Shown one piece after another: positions 47,418 to 55,768 of a stretch of DNA of 64,000 nt. The notes below the pieces were generated by a model that searched no databases, had not been told where the DNA came from, and worked only from the letters and a program-made list of their open reading frames with translations. Within the stretch, counting starts at the first letter, position 1. Every line of letters starts with the position of its first letter. The stretch comes from Streptomyces violaceoruber. Lineage in GTDB: Bacteria > Actinomycetota > Actinomycetes > Streptomycetales > Streptomycetaceae. Location of the stretch: contig JODI01000004.1 in NCBI GenBank assembly GCA_000720805.1, positions 248,001 to 312,000 of the forward strand. The letters run 5' to 3'. Both the position numbers and the translations under genes were made by a program.

Positions 47418-48722
47418 TCAGTCTGAAGAGAGCGTACGCACCACGTTCTTTCGCAGGGCGAGGTTGGCCGACAGCACGACGGCCGAGAGGATCAGAACCA
47501 GTCCGGTGAGCATGACCACTCCGACAGCACCCAGCCCAAATGCCGGAGGAACGTGGAGTGCCCAGGTGCCGAGGAGACCTGTGGCGACGACAGGGGGGAC
47601 CGCCAGCATGGTGGCCGTAGCCACGTAGATAGCTGCCTCAGCAACGGCGGCCATTACGACGGTTGAGGCAGTCCCTCCGCTGACCAGGAGTAGGGCGACC
47701 TCGCGGCTGCGCTGGCGACCTGCCATGAACAGGGTCGCGGTTGCTCCAATCAGCGACACGAGGACGGGCCCTCCCAAGAGCAGCACGACAGCGCCGGCTG
47801 AAAGAATGTCCTTTTCTGTTGATGCTGTGCCCTGGGACGCGTAGAGGCCGCCCGCGAGCGCCATCGCCACGGTCAAGGGATTGATGACTGCTGCGCTTTG
47901 GCCGGCGCGATGGGCTGTGGTCTGGCGGGCGAGGTGCCACCAACTGGAGAGCGAGGGCGGCACAACGGCGGTCCATCCGCGCAGCAGCGGTGCGATGAAG
48001 GCCGAACTGAGCGCAGACAGAAGTGCTGCGGTCAGCGGGGCCACGAGCATCAGCGCTGTCGATGCCTGGTCCGACCCAGGGAGGCTGATGATGATGCTGC
48101 CCAGGATGGCGACCAGGGCAACAGCGGTGATCCAGCGAGCCATGGTCATGCCTCGGCTGGGCATCTCGGGGTCGCGCAGCGCTTGAATGGCGGGCACCCG
48201 GCTGGCACGCCGAGCGCCGCGCATGCCACCGACGACCACGGTGGCCAGGACGTAGACGATCGTTCCCGCGGCGGCGAGGAAGCCGTAGGAAGGCGTGATC
48301 TCGTGCAATGCGGGCACGTCGGCGAAGCAGAAGGCGAACATGGGGCGCAGCAAGGGAATCGCGATCAGGGCACCGGTGACGCCACCGAGCAGACCCATGA
48401 CGGCGATCTGCGCTTGGACGACCGTGCGGACCTGCCCCGGTCCCAGACCGACGAGTTGCCAGAGAGCGTAGGAGCGCTGCTGCAGGGTGACGGCGAGATT
48501 GGTGATCGAGCCGAGGACGACAATTGTTGAAACCGATGAAAAAACGATGACGGTCCCGCTGATGCCGTAAAGGGCCAGTCCGGCCATGCCTCCTACGTGG
48601 ATGGCAGTCGCGATGTCACTTGCGACGATCGCTCCGACGAGGCCGGCCGCAGCCGCCACCAGTGCAGCGCCGAGCCAGATCCGCAGATTCTGGGCGAGGT
48701 CACCGAGAACGAGGCGCAGCAT
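47418..48722 (-). CDS. FtsX-like ABC transporter permease
   Basis: 434 aa with about eight to ten hydrophobic segments in two blocks, separated by a polar region near residues 165-195. Resembles MacB/FtsX-type permeases lacking the large extracytoplasmic domain, as in bacteriocin or bacitracin-type exporters. Begins 1 nt after the ATPase stop, so one transcript. Probably exports a peptide, lipid or drug, or signals envelope stress. Confidence 0.85.
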   Translation of the reverse strand: MLRLVLGDLAQNLRIWLGAALVAAAAGLVGAIVASDIATAIHVGGMAGLALYGISGTVIVFSSVSTIVVLGSITNLAVTLQQRSYALWQLVGLGPGQVRTVVQAQIAVMGLLGGVTGALIAIPLLRPMFAFCFADVPALHEITPSYGFLAAAGTIVYVLATVVVGGMRGARRASRVPAIQALRDPEMPSRGMTMARWITAVALVAILGSIIISLPGSDQASTALMLVAPLTAALLSALSSAFIAPLLRGWTAVVPPSLSSWWHLARQTTAHRAGQSAAVINPLTVAMALAGGLYASQGTASTEKDILSAGAVVLLLGGPVLVSLIGATATLFMAGRQRSREVALLLVSGGTASTVVMAAVAEAAIYVATATMLAVPPVVATGLLGTWALHVPPAFGLGAVGVVMLTGLVLILSAVVLSANLALRKNVVRTLSSD

Positions 48723-48723
48723 G

Positions 48724-49461
48724 TCAGACCGCCTTGGTGAGGGCAGTGACAGCGTCGAAGACGTCGTTGGCGCTCGGATGATGCAGTTGCCGATGAATTA
48801 CGCCGTCTCGCAGGACCAGGACCCGGTCGGCGCGCGCGGCCGCCTGCAGGTCGTGGGTGACCATTACTACGGAGCAGTCACCGGTTGCGGTCTGCCGCAG
48901 CAGGTTCAGCACTTGTGCGCCTGCCTCGGTGTCCAGTGCACCGGTGGGTTCATCCGCGAAGACGAGGTCGGGACGCATCGCGAGCACACGGGCGATGGCC
49001 ACTCGCTGCTGCTGCCCACCGGACAGTGTTGCGGGCCTCTGCAGGGCCTGCTCGCGCAGGCCGACTGCCTTCAGGGCGGCGTCCACCTCGTTCCGGCTGG
49101 TTTTGCGGCGGGCGAGACGAGTCGGTAGTGCCACGTTCTCCCATGCGGTGAGTGAAGGGATCAGGTTGTAGGACTGGAAGATGAAGCCGACATGGTCACG
49201 GCGGAGCCTGGCTTGGGCCTTACGGCTAAGACGGGCCAGATCCTGGCCGAGGAGGGTGGCCGTCCCCTCAGTGGGCGCTTCGAGTCCGGCCATGCAGTAC
49301 AGCAATGTGGACTTCCCAGAGCCGCTAGGACCGACGATGGCGACGAACTCCCCACGCGAGATGTCGAGAGAGATTGAGCGCAGCACCATGGCTGGCGTCT
49401 GCTTCGGGCCTGCGGGGAGTGCCTTGCTGAGGCTGCGTATCTTGAGGAGGTGTTCACTCAT
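48724..49461 (-). CDS. MacB/LolD-type ABC transporter ATPase
   Basis: 245 aa. Walker A GPSGSGKST, Q-loop FIFQSYNLIPSLTAWENV (typical for this class), signature LSGGQQQR, Walker B LVFADEP. The start is ATG 49461, with CTTGAGG-type ribosome sequence absent; it may be translated from a short leader. Partner of the FtsX-like permease. An inverted heptamer pair lies 32 bases upstream. Confidence 0.92.
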   Translation of the reverse strand: MSEHLLKIRSLSKALPAGPKQTPAMVLRSISLDISRGEFVAIVGPSGSGKSTLLYCMAGLEAPTEGTATLLGQDLARLSRKAQARLRRDHVGFIFQSYNLIPSLTAWENVALPTRLARRKTSRNEVDAALKAVGLREQALQRPATLSGGQQQRVAIARVLAMRPDLVFADEPTGALDTEAGAQVLNLLRQTATGDCSVVMVTHDLQAAARADRVLVLRDGVIHRQLHHPSANDVFDAVTALTKAV

Positions 49462-49492
49462 GACTGTGATCTTGGCGGGAGAAGGCAGGTGA

Positions 49493-49641
49493 ATACGTCA
49501 TTCCGTCGGGCGACGTATCTAGTTCTCAGGGAGGAGGGGTTCCCCTACTGGCCGCAAACCTAACAGGGGACGCTGGGTAGCTGGCATACGCAGAACCATA
49601 CGTCGCCGGTCACGTTTAGACCCACATACTTGGTGACGTAT
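49493..49641. promoter_or_regulatory. Cluster of four ATACGTC heptamers before the ABC genes
   Basis: ATACGTC at 49493 and GACGTAT at 49512 form an inverted pair with 12-base spacing, directly upstream of the ATPase start. A second inverted pair, ATACGTC at 49598 and GACGTAT at 49635, lies inside the small upstream ORF. Four copies of a heptamer within 150 bases are well above chance and suggest sites for one dimeric regulator; the MarR at 50121-50585 is a candidate. Confidence 0.45.
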
Positions 49642-49787
49642 CCCCGGTCGGCGGGCTCCTGGTTACCGGACGGTTCGTTCCTGGCAGGAGTCTCTGCGGG
49701 GACCAGGAGGCGGGCGTCGGCATAGCATGACCTCACGCCGTTGAGACCGTCGCGGGTCGTGTCCCCCGGCGTGGTGTAGCCGATCAC
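49560..49787 (-). CDS. Small Cys-containing ORF upstream of the ABC transporter
   Basis: 75 aa from GTG 49787, preceded by GGAGGGGG with a six-base gap, a very strong ribosome site; an upstream in-frame ATG at 49850 lacks one. The C-terminus YVGLNVTGDVWFCVCQLPSVPC has three cysteines. There is no clear signal peptide. It could be a precursor peptide, a small SH3-like fragment, or the stub of a longer protein. Same strand as, and 98 bases before, the exporter genes. Confidence 0.45.
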   Translation of the reverse strand: MIGYTTPGDTTRDGLNGVRSCYADARLLVPAETPARNEPSGNQEPADRGYVTKYVGLNVTGDVWFCVCQLPSVPC

Positions 49788-50120
49788 TGCTTGCCCCCTC
49801 CGCTTCGGAGCGTCCGGACGCCCACCGCTGAGCGGCCGTTGTGCGATCACCGCTGGTTCTGGCCCGGGCGAGCTTCAACAGGGCCTCTGGCGAGGGTGGT
49901 TCGGGTCGCGACCTGTGGATTTCGCCAGCTTGATCCGCTACACCACTCAGCGGGACGCCACCCCGTCGCGGTGCGCTGGCAAGCCAATCGGAGGCTCGGG
50001 GCCTTCGCGAGACGAACACACAAACGTGCGGACCCCTCCACTGGAGTGTGAGGTGGTGCGGCCTGTTGATGCCTACTTTGCAACCATGATGCCCCCCCAT
50101 GGTCGGAGGGCGGGCAGTGC

Positions 50121-50585
50121 TCAGTCCTCGGGGTCGAGCTTGTCGAGTACCAGGTCAGTCATTTCTGCCAGTAGGGTGATTTGCCCGGCAGTAAGGTGGT
50201 CGAGAAACAGCGCGCGGACATCTTCCACGTGTCGCGGGGCTGCCGCGGTGATCGCCTCGCGCCCCTCCCACGTGACCGTTACGTAGGCTCCACGCCGATC
50301 GGCAGCGCACTCTGTCCGCTCGACAAGCCCTCGCTTGGCCATGCGCGCAGCGTGGTGCGACAGCCGACTCTTTTCCCATCCGAGGGTCCTGGCGAGTTCC
50401 GCCATCCGCAGCTTGCCGTCGGGAACCCTTGTGAGCTCCGCGAGGACCGTGTAATCGGCGCCTGACAAGCCGAACTCTCCCTGGAGGGAGCGGCCGGTGC
50501 GGTGTACCAGGACGTCGTGCATGCGCAGCAGGCCACGCCAGGCACGCTCCTCGGTCGCTGACAACCAACGCGGAGGGGTACTCAT
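50121..50585 (-). CDS. MarR-family regulator
   Basis: 154 aa. Recognition helix and wing are visible in LGWEKSRLSHHAARMAKRGLVERTECAADRRGAYVTVT. ATG 50585 is chosen: TACTAT (50597-50592, minus strand) sits six bases upstream, which would make the mRNA leaderless. Redox- or phenolic-sensing MarR proteins often sit beside exporters and GlxA-like regulators; the ligand is unknown. Confidence 0.87.
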   Translation of the reverse strand: MSTPPRWLSATEERAWRGLLRMHDVLVHRTGRSLQGEFGLSGADYTVLAELTRVPDGKLRMAELARTLGWEKSRLSHHAARMAKRGLVERTECAADRRGAYVTVTWEGREAITAAAPRHVEDVRALFLDHLTAGQITLLAEMTDLVLDKLDPED

Positions 50586-50797
50586 CCCTCTATAGTACAA
50601 AAGGTTGACGTCTCATGCGTCTTTGGTCCTTCACGGTACGCTGTGCCGCGCCCTACGTGAGCCCGGCAACGCGAAACGTTTGTGTGCTGGCGACGGGGTG
50701 TCGGGCCGCCCTGGAGTATAGGTGTAACACCACAGATACGTGGAAGAGGCCTCTAAACAATTGACACATCTACAACTTGATTCATACGATCAGCCGC

Positions 50798-51757
50798 ATG
50801 AACGGATCAAATCCGGGCACTGCTGTCACGCGGAGAGTTGCTCTGCTCGTCGTCGACGGCGTGTCCATGCTTGATGTCGCTGCACCCTCAGAGGTCTTCG
50901 CCGAGTCCCGTCACTCCAGCAAGAACTACGAACTCGTCGTGTGCACACCGGACGGCAAGAACGTGACCACCGGCAGTGGGCTCCCCTTGTACGCCGACTC
51001 CAATGCTCACGACGAAGGGCCTCTGGACACCGCCATCATCGCCGGTGGCTGCAGTCTGCCCAACCGCACGCTGACTCCCGAGCACATCACTGCCGCACGT
51101 CACCTCTTCAGTCGTGCCAGGCGGGTCGCCAGCGTCTGCACCGGTGCGTTCGTCCTGGGGGCCGCCGGACTCCTGGACGGCCGCAAGGCGACGACGCACT
51201 GGCACCACACACAGCGCCTGCAGGAGCTCTACCCACGGGCCGAGGTCATCCACGACAGTGAGCTCGTCTCTGACGGCAATCTCATCACTTCCGCAGGTGA
51301 GGGCGCTGGCATCGCCCTCACCTTGCACCTCCTCAAGGAGGACCAGGGTGAACGGGTACACAGCGCCGTGGCCCGTGACCTGATGGTCTACCACCCCGAC
51401 TCGTCGAAGGCCGCAGAGCAAACGAGCGCGCCCCGCAACCCCCTGGTACGCAAGCTGACCGAGGACATAGTCGCGGACCCGTCCGCTCAGTACACCCTCA
51501 CCGACCTGGCCAGCCGCGCTGCGGTCAGCGCTCGTCATCTCTCTCGACTCTTCCAGGAAGAGCTGCAGACCACGCCCGCCAAGTTCGTGGAACAGGTGCG
51601 CTTCGACACCGCCCGATCTCTGCTCGACCGCGGCGAGTCCGTCACCGACGCCGCCTTCATGTCCGGCTTCGGCAGCATGGAGACACTCCGGCGTGCCTTC
51701 ATCACCCGTCTGGGGGTCTCTCCACGCGCCTACCAGCACCGCTTCAAGACCGCATAG
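50798..51757 (+). CDS. GlxA-like AraC regulator with DJ-1/PfpI domain
   Basis: 319 aa. N-terminal DJ-1-like domain (VALLVVDGVSMLDVAAPSEVF, elbow SVCTGAFVLGAAGLLDGRKAT) fused to a C-terminal AraC double helix-turn-helix (LTDLASRAAVSARHLSRLFQEE, VTDAAFMSGFGSMETLRRAF). This is the standard GlxA/FtrA layout. ATG 50798 chosen over a TTG at 50777; no strong ribosome site for either. Divergent from the MarR gene. Confidence 0.9.
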   Translation: MNGSNPGTAVTRRVALLVVDGVSMLDVAAPSEVFAESRHSSKNYELVVCTPDGKNVTTGSGLPLYADSNAHDEGPLDTAIIAGGCSLPNRTLTPEHITAARHLFSRARRVASVCTGAFVLGAAGLLDGRKATTHWHHTQRLQELYPRAEVIHDSELVSDGNLITSAGEGAGIALTLHLLKEDQGERVHSAVARDLMVYHPDSSKAAEQTSAPRNPLVRKLTEDIVADPSAQYTLTDLASRAAVSARHLSRLFQEELQTTPAKFVEQVRFDTARSLLDRGESVTDAAFMSGFGSMETLRRAFITRLGVSPRAYQHRFKTA

Positions 51758-52129
51758 CCGTCAGCCGGCATCCCTGAGAGGGCCGGCCCCTGCAGAGGTG
51801 CGAGCTTGAACCTCATGGGCTGCTCGATCCACCACTCGTACAACCCCCTCACCTCTGACACCCGTTGGCGGTGTTGCTGCCAGTCACCACTCCGCACTCA
51901 TCCGCGGCGTGAGCACCCGCCTCCACGCAACGCAGCCATGCCTCCGACGCATCCCAGCGCCACGACCGTTGCATGTGGACACAGATCAGCTCATCTCGGT
52001 GCGGCGCCGGCCTCAACATGATCCTGTACTGCTTGCACGACGGCATTTGTCCCTTCTCTTCCACCTCACGGGATCAGGAACACAGATGAAGGAAGCTCGG
52101 GTGAGTACATCGTCCGCCTGAGCGCAGAT
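51758..52129. other. 372-base gap with a weak terminator
   Basis: GCCGGC (51764-51769) and GCCGGC (51782-51787) form a short hairpin after the GlxA-like gene. The rest has no supportable gene and runs into the XdhC remnant, so it may contain the decayed 5' part of that gene, though I cannot read any of it. Confidence 0.4.
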
Positions 52130-52411
52130 ATGTTGCTCCTCCGTTTCCTCAGCACGCCGCAGCACTGGCCCATGATTTGTCGCACGCACCGCGCTCGTCT
52201 CGAGCGACTGCTCGCCGCAGGCGTCACCGATCTCGAAATGTCCAGTCTGCGGTCCCCGATCGGGCTCGATCTGGGTGCACGCACGCCTGAAGAGACCGCT
52301 CTTTCCATCATCGCTCTGCGACACGGCGGCAGCGGAGCCCCCTTGCGCCTGTTCCACGGTCACATCCACCGAGACCCGGTGATACGCCTGCCGCAACCCG
52401 TCACCATCTGA
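52130..52411 (+). pseudogene. C-terminal remnant of an XdhC/CoxI-family maturation factor
   Basis: From about 52175 the translation ICRTHRARLERLLAAGVTD, then LRSPIGLDLGARTPEETALS, matches the conserved C-terminal block of XdhC proteins, which insert sulfurated molybdenum cofactor into xanthine or aldehyde dehydrogenases. The usual ALSIAAEIIA stretch is shortened to ALSIIA. The N-terminal two-thirds, including the nucleotide-binding part, is absent; upstream residues do not match. Hence a broken gene. It lies 3.4 kb from the molybdoenzyme operon it may once have served. Confidence 0.72.
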
Positions 52412-52551
52412 AGGCCCTGCTCGCTCCTTCCGCCCCTCACTCAGCCCCCCTCGGCCACAACCGCCGGACAGCGGCAGCCGTACAGGGACACCGCTACGCG
52501 CGGCAGAACGACTGCTCCTCCACTCACACGCCACGAGAAAGCGATCACGAT

Positions 52552-52983
52552 ATGCCTGATGACGGCAACGCACGCCTGGAGGCCTACAAACTGCTCTGTG
52601 ATCGATGGGAGAAGGCATGGACCGAACTGGACGCGGACGCGGTTGCTCAGCTGTGCGCCGAGGACCTGCTGTACGACGAGCCGGCCCTCGGCGACACCAG
52701 GCGCGGGCGTGAGGCCGTCCGCCAGCATGTGAGGGACATGGCACGTACCTTCCCCAACGGCTCGTCCTCGTTCACGCGCATCGGCCTCTACACCGAGGTC
52801 GACCGGCCGGCGATCGTGGTGGCTTGGCGGTTCCGAGGAACGCCCATTGGCACCGACCAGCTCATCGAGTTCCACGGCGATGACCGTCTTGAAGTAGGTG
52901 AGGACGGGCTCGTCCACGCCTACCGGGGGCTCTACGACAACCACCTCGTCCGCCGGCTGCTTCGGGCCGCCTACAACAACTGA
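52552..52983 (+). CDS. SnoaL/NTF2-like protein
   Basis: 143 aa with the cone-fold pattern: ALCDRWEKAWTELDAD-type helix (here LLCDRWEKAWTELDADAVAQ), LYDEPALGDTRRGREAVRQHV, and a strand-rich C-terminal half ending GLYDNHLVRRLL. Members are small cyclases, isomerases, hydrolases or regulators; nothing more specific can be said. ATG 52552 follows GAGAAAG. Confidence 0.78.
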   Translation: MPDDGNARLEAYKLLCDRWEKAWTELDADAVAQLCAEDLLYDEPALGDTRRGREAVRQHVRDMARTFPNGSSSFTRIGLYTEVDRPAIVVAWRFRGTPIGTDQLIEFHGDDRLEVGEDGLVHAYRGLYDNHLVRRLLRAAYNN

Positions 52984-53205
52984 GCGGCACCATCCGAGAC
53001 AGCGCGACGCTCCGGGTGTGGACATCGTGCTGATGCGCAAAGGACCGGAGCGCCGGATCGGCCGCCCACCAAGCGCAAAGTCACCGCTTCCGGCCGCGCA
53101 TCAGGGCCATCCGCCACCAGCCCCTGTCACTCGACGAAGGCAACCGGTGATCCAGTCACGGTCTCAAGGCCGAAAGAAAGCCGCGGCAGCCGGACAGGGC
53201 TGGGC

Positions 53206-53785
53206 GTGGAATCCATGACGCAAGAGGAAATCTCAAGGGAGCTGCGGGCCCGCTTCGAATCACTGGTGCACGCCGTGGCGGAGCCACTGCGCAGGTTCCT
53301 CGTGCGGCGTACGGACGCCGACACCGCCGAAGACGTACTCGCCGACACGCTGTTGGTCCTCTGGCGCCGAGTCGATGAGGTGCCTGGCCTCGTGCCTCAG
53401 CAGACCATCAGACCGGATGAGGTCCTGCCGTGGTGCTACGGCGTTTGCCCGGGGCTGCCTGGCCAACGCCCAGCGCTCACTGCGACGAAGAGCGCGACTG
53501 AAGTAGCGCCTGCTGCGGATGCCGCTGCCCTTGCCGGTGGACAGCACCGATTACGGCAGCCTCCATCAGGCGCTGAGTACGCTGCGTGCACTCGACCGTG
53601 AGGTCGTGCTTCTGTGGGCGTGGGAGGAACTGGCGCCCCGTCAGATCGCGCTGGTGACCGGCTTGACGCCAAACGCAGTGAGCATTCGGCTTCACCGGGC
53701 GAAGAAGAAACTCCGCGCCCAGCTGGAGCGAAAGAGCCAAACGTTTGACGGACATGAGACGGATGAGGAAAGGAGCGATCGATGA
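53206..53785 (+). pseudogene. ECF-type sigma factor gene broken by a frameshift and a stop
   Basis: The 5' part encodes region 2 (FESLVHAVAEPLRRFLVRRTDADTAEDVLADTLLVLWRR). The 3' part encodes region 4 (LRALDREVVLLWAWEELAPRQ, TGLTPNAVSIRLHRAKKKL). Reading GVARGCLANAQRSLRRRARLK between them requires deletion of one T in the GTTTG at 53443-53447. The restored frame then meets TAG at 53504-53506. Two lesions in 60 bases point to real inactivation. The gene still overlaps the downstream membrane protein gene by ATGA. Confidence 0.75.
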
Positions 53786-54408
53786 AAGACGACGAGCTGC
53801 TGGCCCGACTCAGGGCAGCCGACCCGGCGGCGACGGCATCGGCTCCGACACCCGACATCAACCGTCTCGTGGAGGTTGCCATGACCGCCGAGCATCAAAA
53901 CCGTGTATCCCGCGCCGGCACCCCGATGCCGACGCAGCGGCCGGTGCACCGCCGGCGCGGCTTCGCCCTTGCGGCGGCCACCGCAGCTCTGCTGCTGGTC
54001 GGGGGTGGTGCCGTCTGGAAGGCCGTAGTCGACCACGGCGGGCCGGCCAACCATCGGACGCCGCCGAGCAGGCCGCTGGCTCTCACACTCCAAACGGGCG
54101 CAGACGCCAAGTGCATGGGCCCCACGGTCGACTTGCTCCGCGAGTTCGAGGTCGCATTCGAAGGCTCGGTCACAAGCCAAGAGGACGACCAGGTTGTCTT
54201 CCGCATCGACCACTGGTTCCGAGGCGGTGACGCCGCCACCGCCCGGCTTGCCAACGACGGGAGCGATGGTGGCAGCGAGAACCTGGTCTTCCAGGTCGGT
54301 CAGCGGTATCTCGTCACAGCTCTGGATGGAGTGGTCCCCGTATGCGGCGGGACGAACCTGGCCACACCAGAGGGCGAAGAGCTGTTTCACCGAGCCTTCG
54401 ACAGGTAA
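53782..54408 (+). CDS. Sigma-factor-linked single-pass membrane protein (anti-sigma-like)
   Basis: 208 aa. An N-terminal cytoplasmic segment (DELLARLRAADPAATA) resembles starts of actinobacterial ECF-associated membrane proteins. One transmembrane helix follows basic residues (HRRRGFALAAATAALLLVGG), and the exterior domain has two cysteines (DAKCMGPT and VVPVCGGTN). ATG overlaps the sigma stop, so it was its co-regulator. No HxxxCxxC zinc anti-sigma motif is seen. Confidence 0.72.
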   Translation: MKDDELLARLRAADPAATASAPTPDINRLVEVAMTAEHQNRVSRAGTPMPTQRPVHRRRGFALAAATAALLLVGGGAVWKAVVDHGGPANHRTPPSRPLALTLQTGADAKCMGPTVDLLREFEVAFEGSVTSQEDDQVVFRIDHWFRGGDAATARLANDGSDGGSENLVFQVGQRYLVTALDGVVPVCGGTNLATPEGEELFHRAFDR

Positions 54409-54409
54409 G

Positions 54410-54461
54410 GCGACCGCACCTGTGCTGCACGAGTCGGGAGGTGTGGCGGTGGTGCGGTCGC
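54410..54461 (+). terminator. Inverted repeat after the anti-sigma-like gene
   Basis: GCGACCGCACC (54410-54420) and GGTGCGGTCGC (54451-54461), a perfect 11-bp stem with a 30-base loop, begin one base after the stop codon. The remaining gap up to 54710 shows no supportable gene. Confidence 0.6.
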
Positions 54462-54710
54462 GTCGCTCGAGCTGACACAAAGGCACACCCGTCGCGTGGA
54501 GCCGGAGCGACGTATTCGCCCCGGCGGGCTTTTACTTCAGGTGAGACGCCTTTCGGGCGGCATGATGCCTTCGAATCGCTGTAGGCGACGTGCTGTCGTG
54601 CGAGGCGATGGACACAGGTGACCACGGCGGCTGATGACGGCAGTAAATCGTGCGGCAGTGCTGGTGCGGGGGAGCGAGCACTGCCGCACGAGTCTGTGGC
54701 GGGTCAGTTG

Positions 54711-55595
54711 TCAGTGGCCGTCGTGGGGGGAGAAGTCCGCGACGTGGTCGCGGGCGAAGTCGTCGATGGTGCGCGGTGCGGAGTGGGTCGTCTTCTCGAT
54801 GGTGTCGGTGATGGCCGCGCCGTAGCCCGGCCGCAGGATGCCGTCGTAGAGGGTGGCGATGTCCTCCGCATACTCCGCGGTGTTGCCCGCCTCGATGTAC
54901 CGGCGCAGGAACTCCTCTCGGGTGGAGTCGATGTGGCTGAGCGGCCGACCGACGATCTGCCCCACACGGCCCAGAGCCTGGTCGATGCTGAGCGCCTCCG
55001 GACCGGTCAGGAGCAGGTCGCGGTTGCCGGTGAGGCCCGACGTGAGTTCGACCGCGGCGACATCAGCGATGTCCTGCGAGTGGATCATCGCCATCGCCCC
55101 GTCGCCCGTCGGCAGTGGAAGCTGCCCGGAGGCGTCGATCCACGGGATGTACTGCAGCAGATTGTCCATGAAGAACCCCGGTCGCAGCACCGTGTACGCC
55201 AGGCCGCTGGAGGCCAGTTCCTGCTCCGCAGCGTAGTGCACGCGGGCCAGGGCCAGGGGTGCGTCGGGTGCGGCGCCGCCGACGCTGAGCTTGACCAGCC
55301 GCTGCACGCCTGCTGCGGCCGCAGCCCGGATGACCTGCTGCTCCTGCGTGAGCTGGTCAGCGGCGTTGGCTGTCACCAGGAAGACTGCGTCGATGCCGTC
55401 CAGCAGGGCGGGAACGGCCTGCTCATCCGCGAGATCGGTGACTACGACCTCCACGCCCGGCAGATCTCGGGCGCGCAGCGCCGCAGCGCTCTCCGGACGA
55501 CGTACCACCCCTCGTACCGCGACCTTCTCGTCGGAGAGTGCGCGCACCACCAGCTGGCCCACATTGCCCGAAGCGCCCGTTACGAGAACCTTCAT
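54711..55595 (-). CDS. NmrA-like / SDR-a5 NAD(P)-binding protein
   Basis: 294 aa. N-terminal TGASGNVGQLVVRAL and the arginine pair VVRRPE for NADP, then FLVTANAADQ and HSQDIADVAAVEL. Matches the NmrA/azoreductase-like or NAD(P)H:quinone oxidoreductase 2 (QorB-like) group. ATG 55595 follows AAGGAG by eight bases. May reduce quinones or act as a redox sensor. Confidence 0.87.
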   Translation of the reverse strand: MKVLVTGASGNVGQLVVRALSDEKVAVRGVVRRPESAAALRARDLPGVEVVVTDLADEQAVPALLDGIDAVFLVTANAADQLTQEQQVIRAAAAAGVQRLVKLSVGGAAPDAPLALARVHYAAEQELASSGLAYTVLRPGFFMDNLLQYIPWIDASGQLPLPTGDGAMAMIHSQDIADVAAVELTSGLTGNRDLLLTGPEALSIDQALGRVGQIVGRPLSHIDSTREEFLRRYIEAGNTAEYAEDIATLYDGILRPGYGAAITDTIEKTTHSAPRTIDDFARDHVADFSPHDGH

Positions 55596-55768
55596 GTTCT
55601 TCACTCCTTATTCGTGCCGCAACCGAAGCTGGTCTACGGCCTGTTCGATGCAGTCGCTCACGAGGTCGGCGACGTGCCGACCACGCGATGGCGGGGTCGC
55701 CCTCCGCCCGGGGAGTGGACAGGTCAGAAGCCTTCAGCGAAGACGTGCCGGTCCGTCCGCTCCGATCT

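Noticed and set aside
49900..49980. tRNA-like stretch on the minus strand (TGAGTGGTGTAGCGG resembles a D-arm)
   Set aside because: No matching TTCGAAT-type T-loop, and acceptor ends do not pair.
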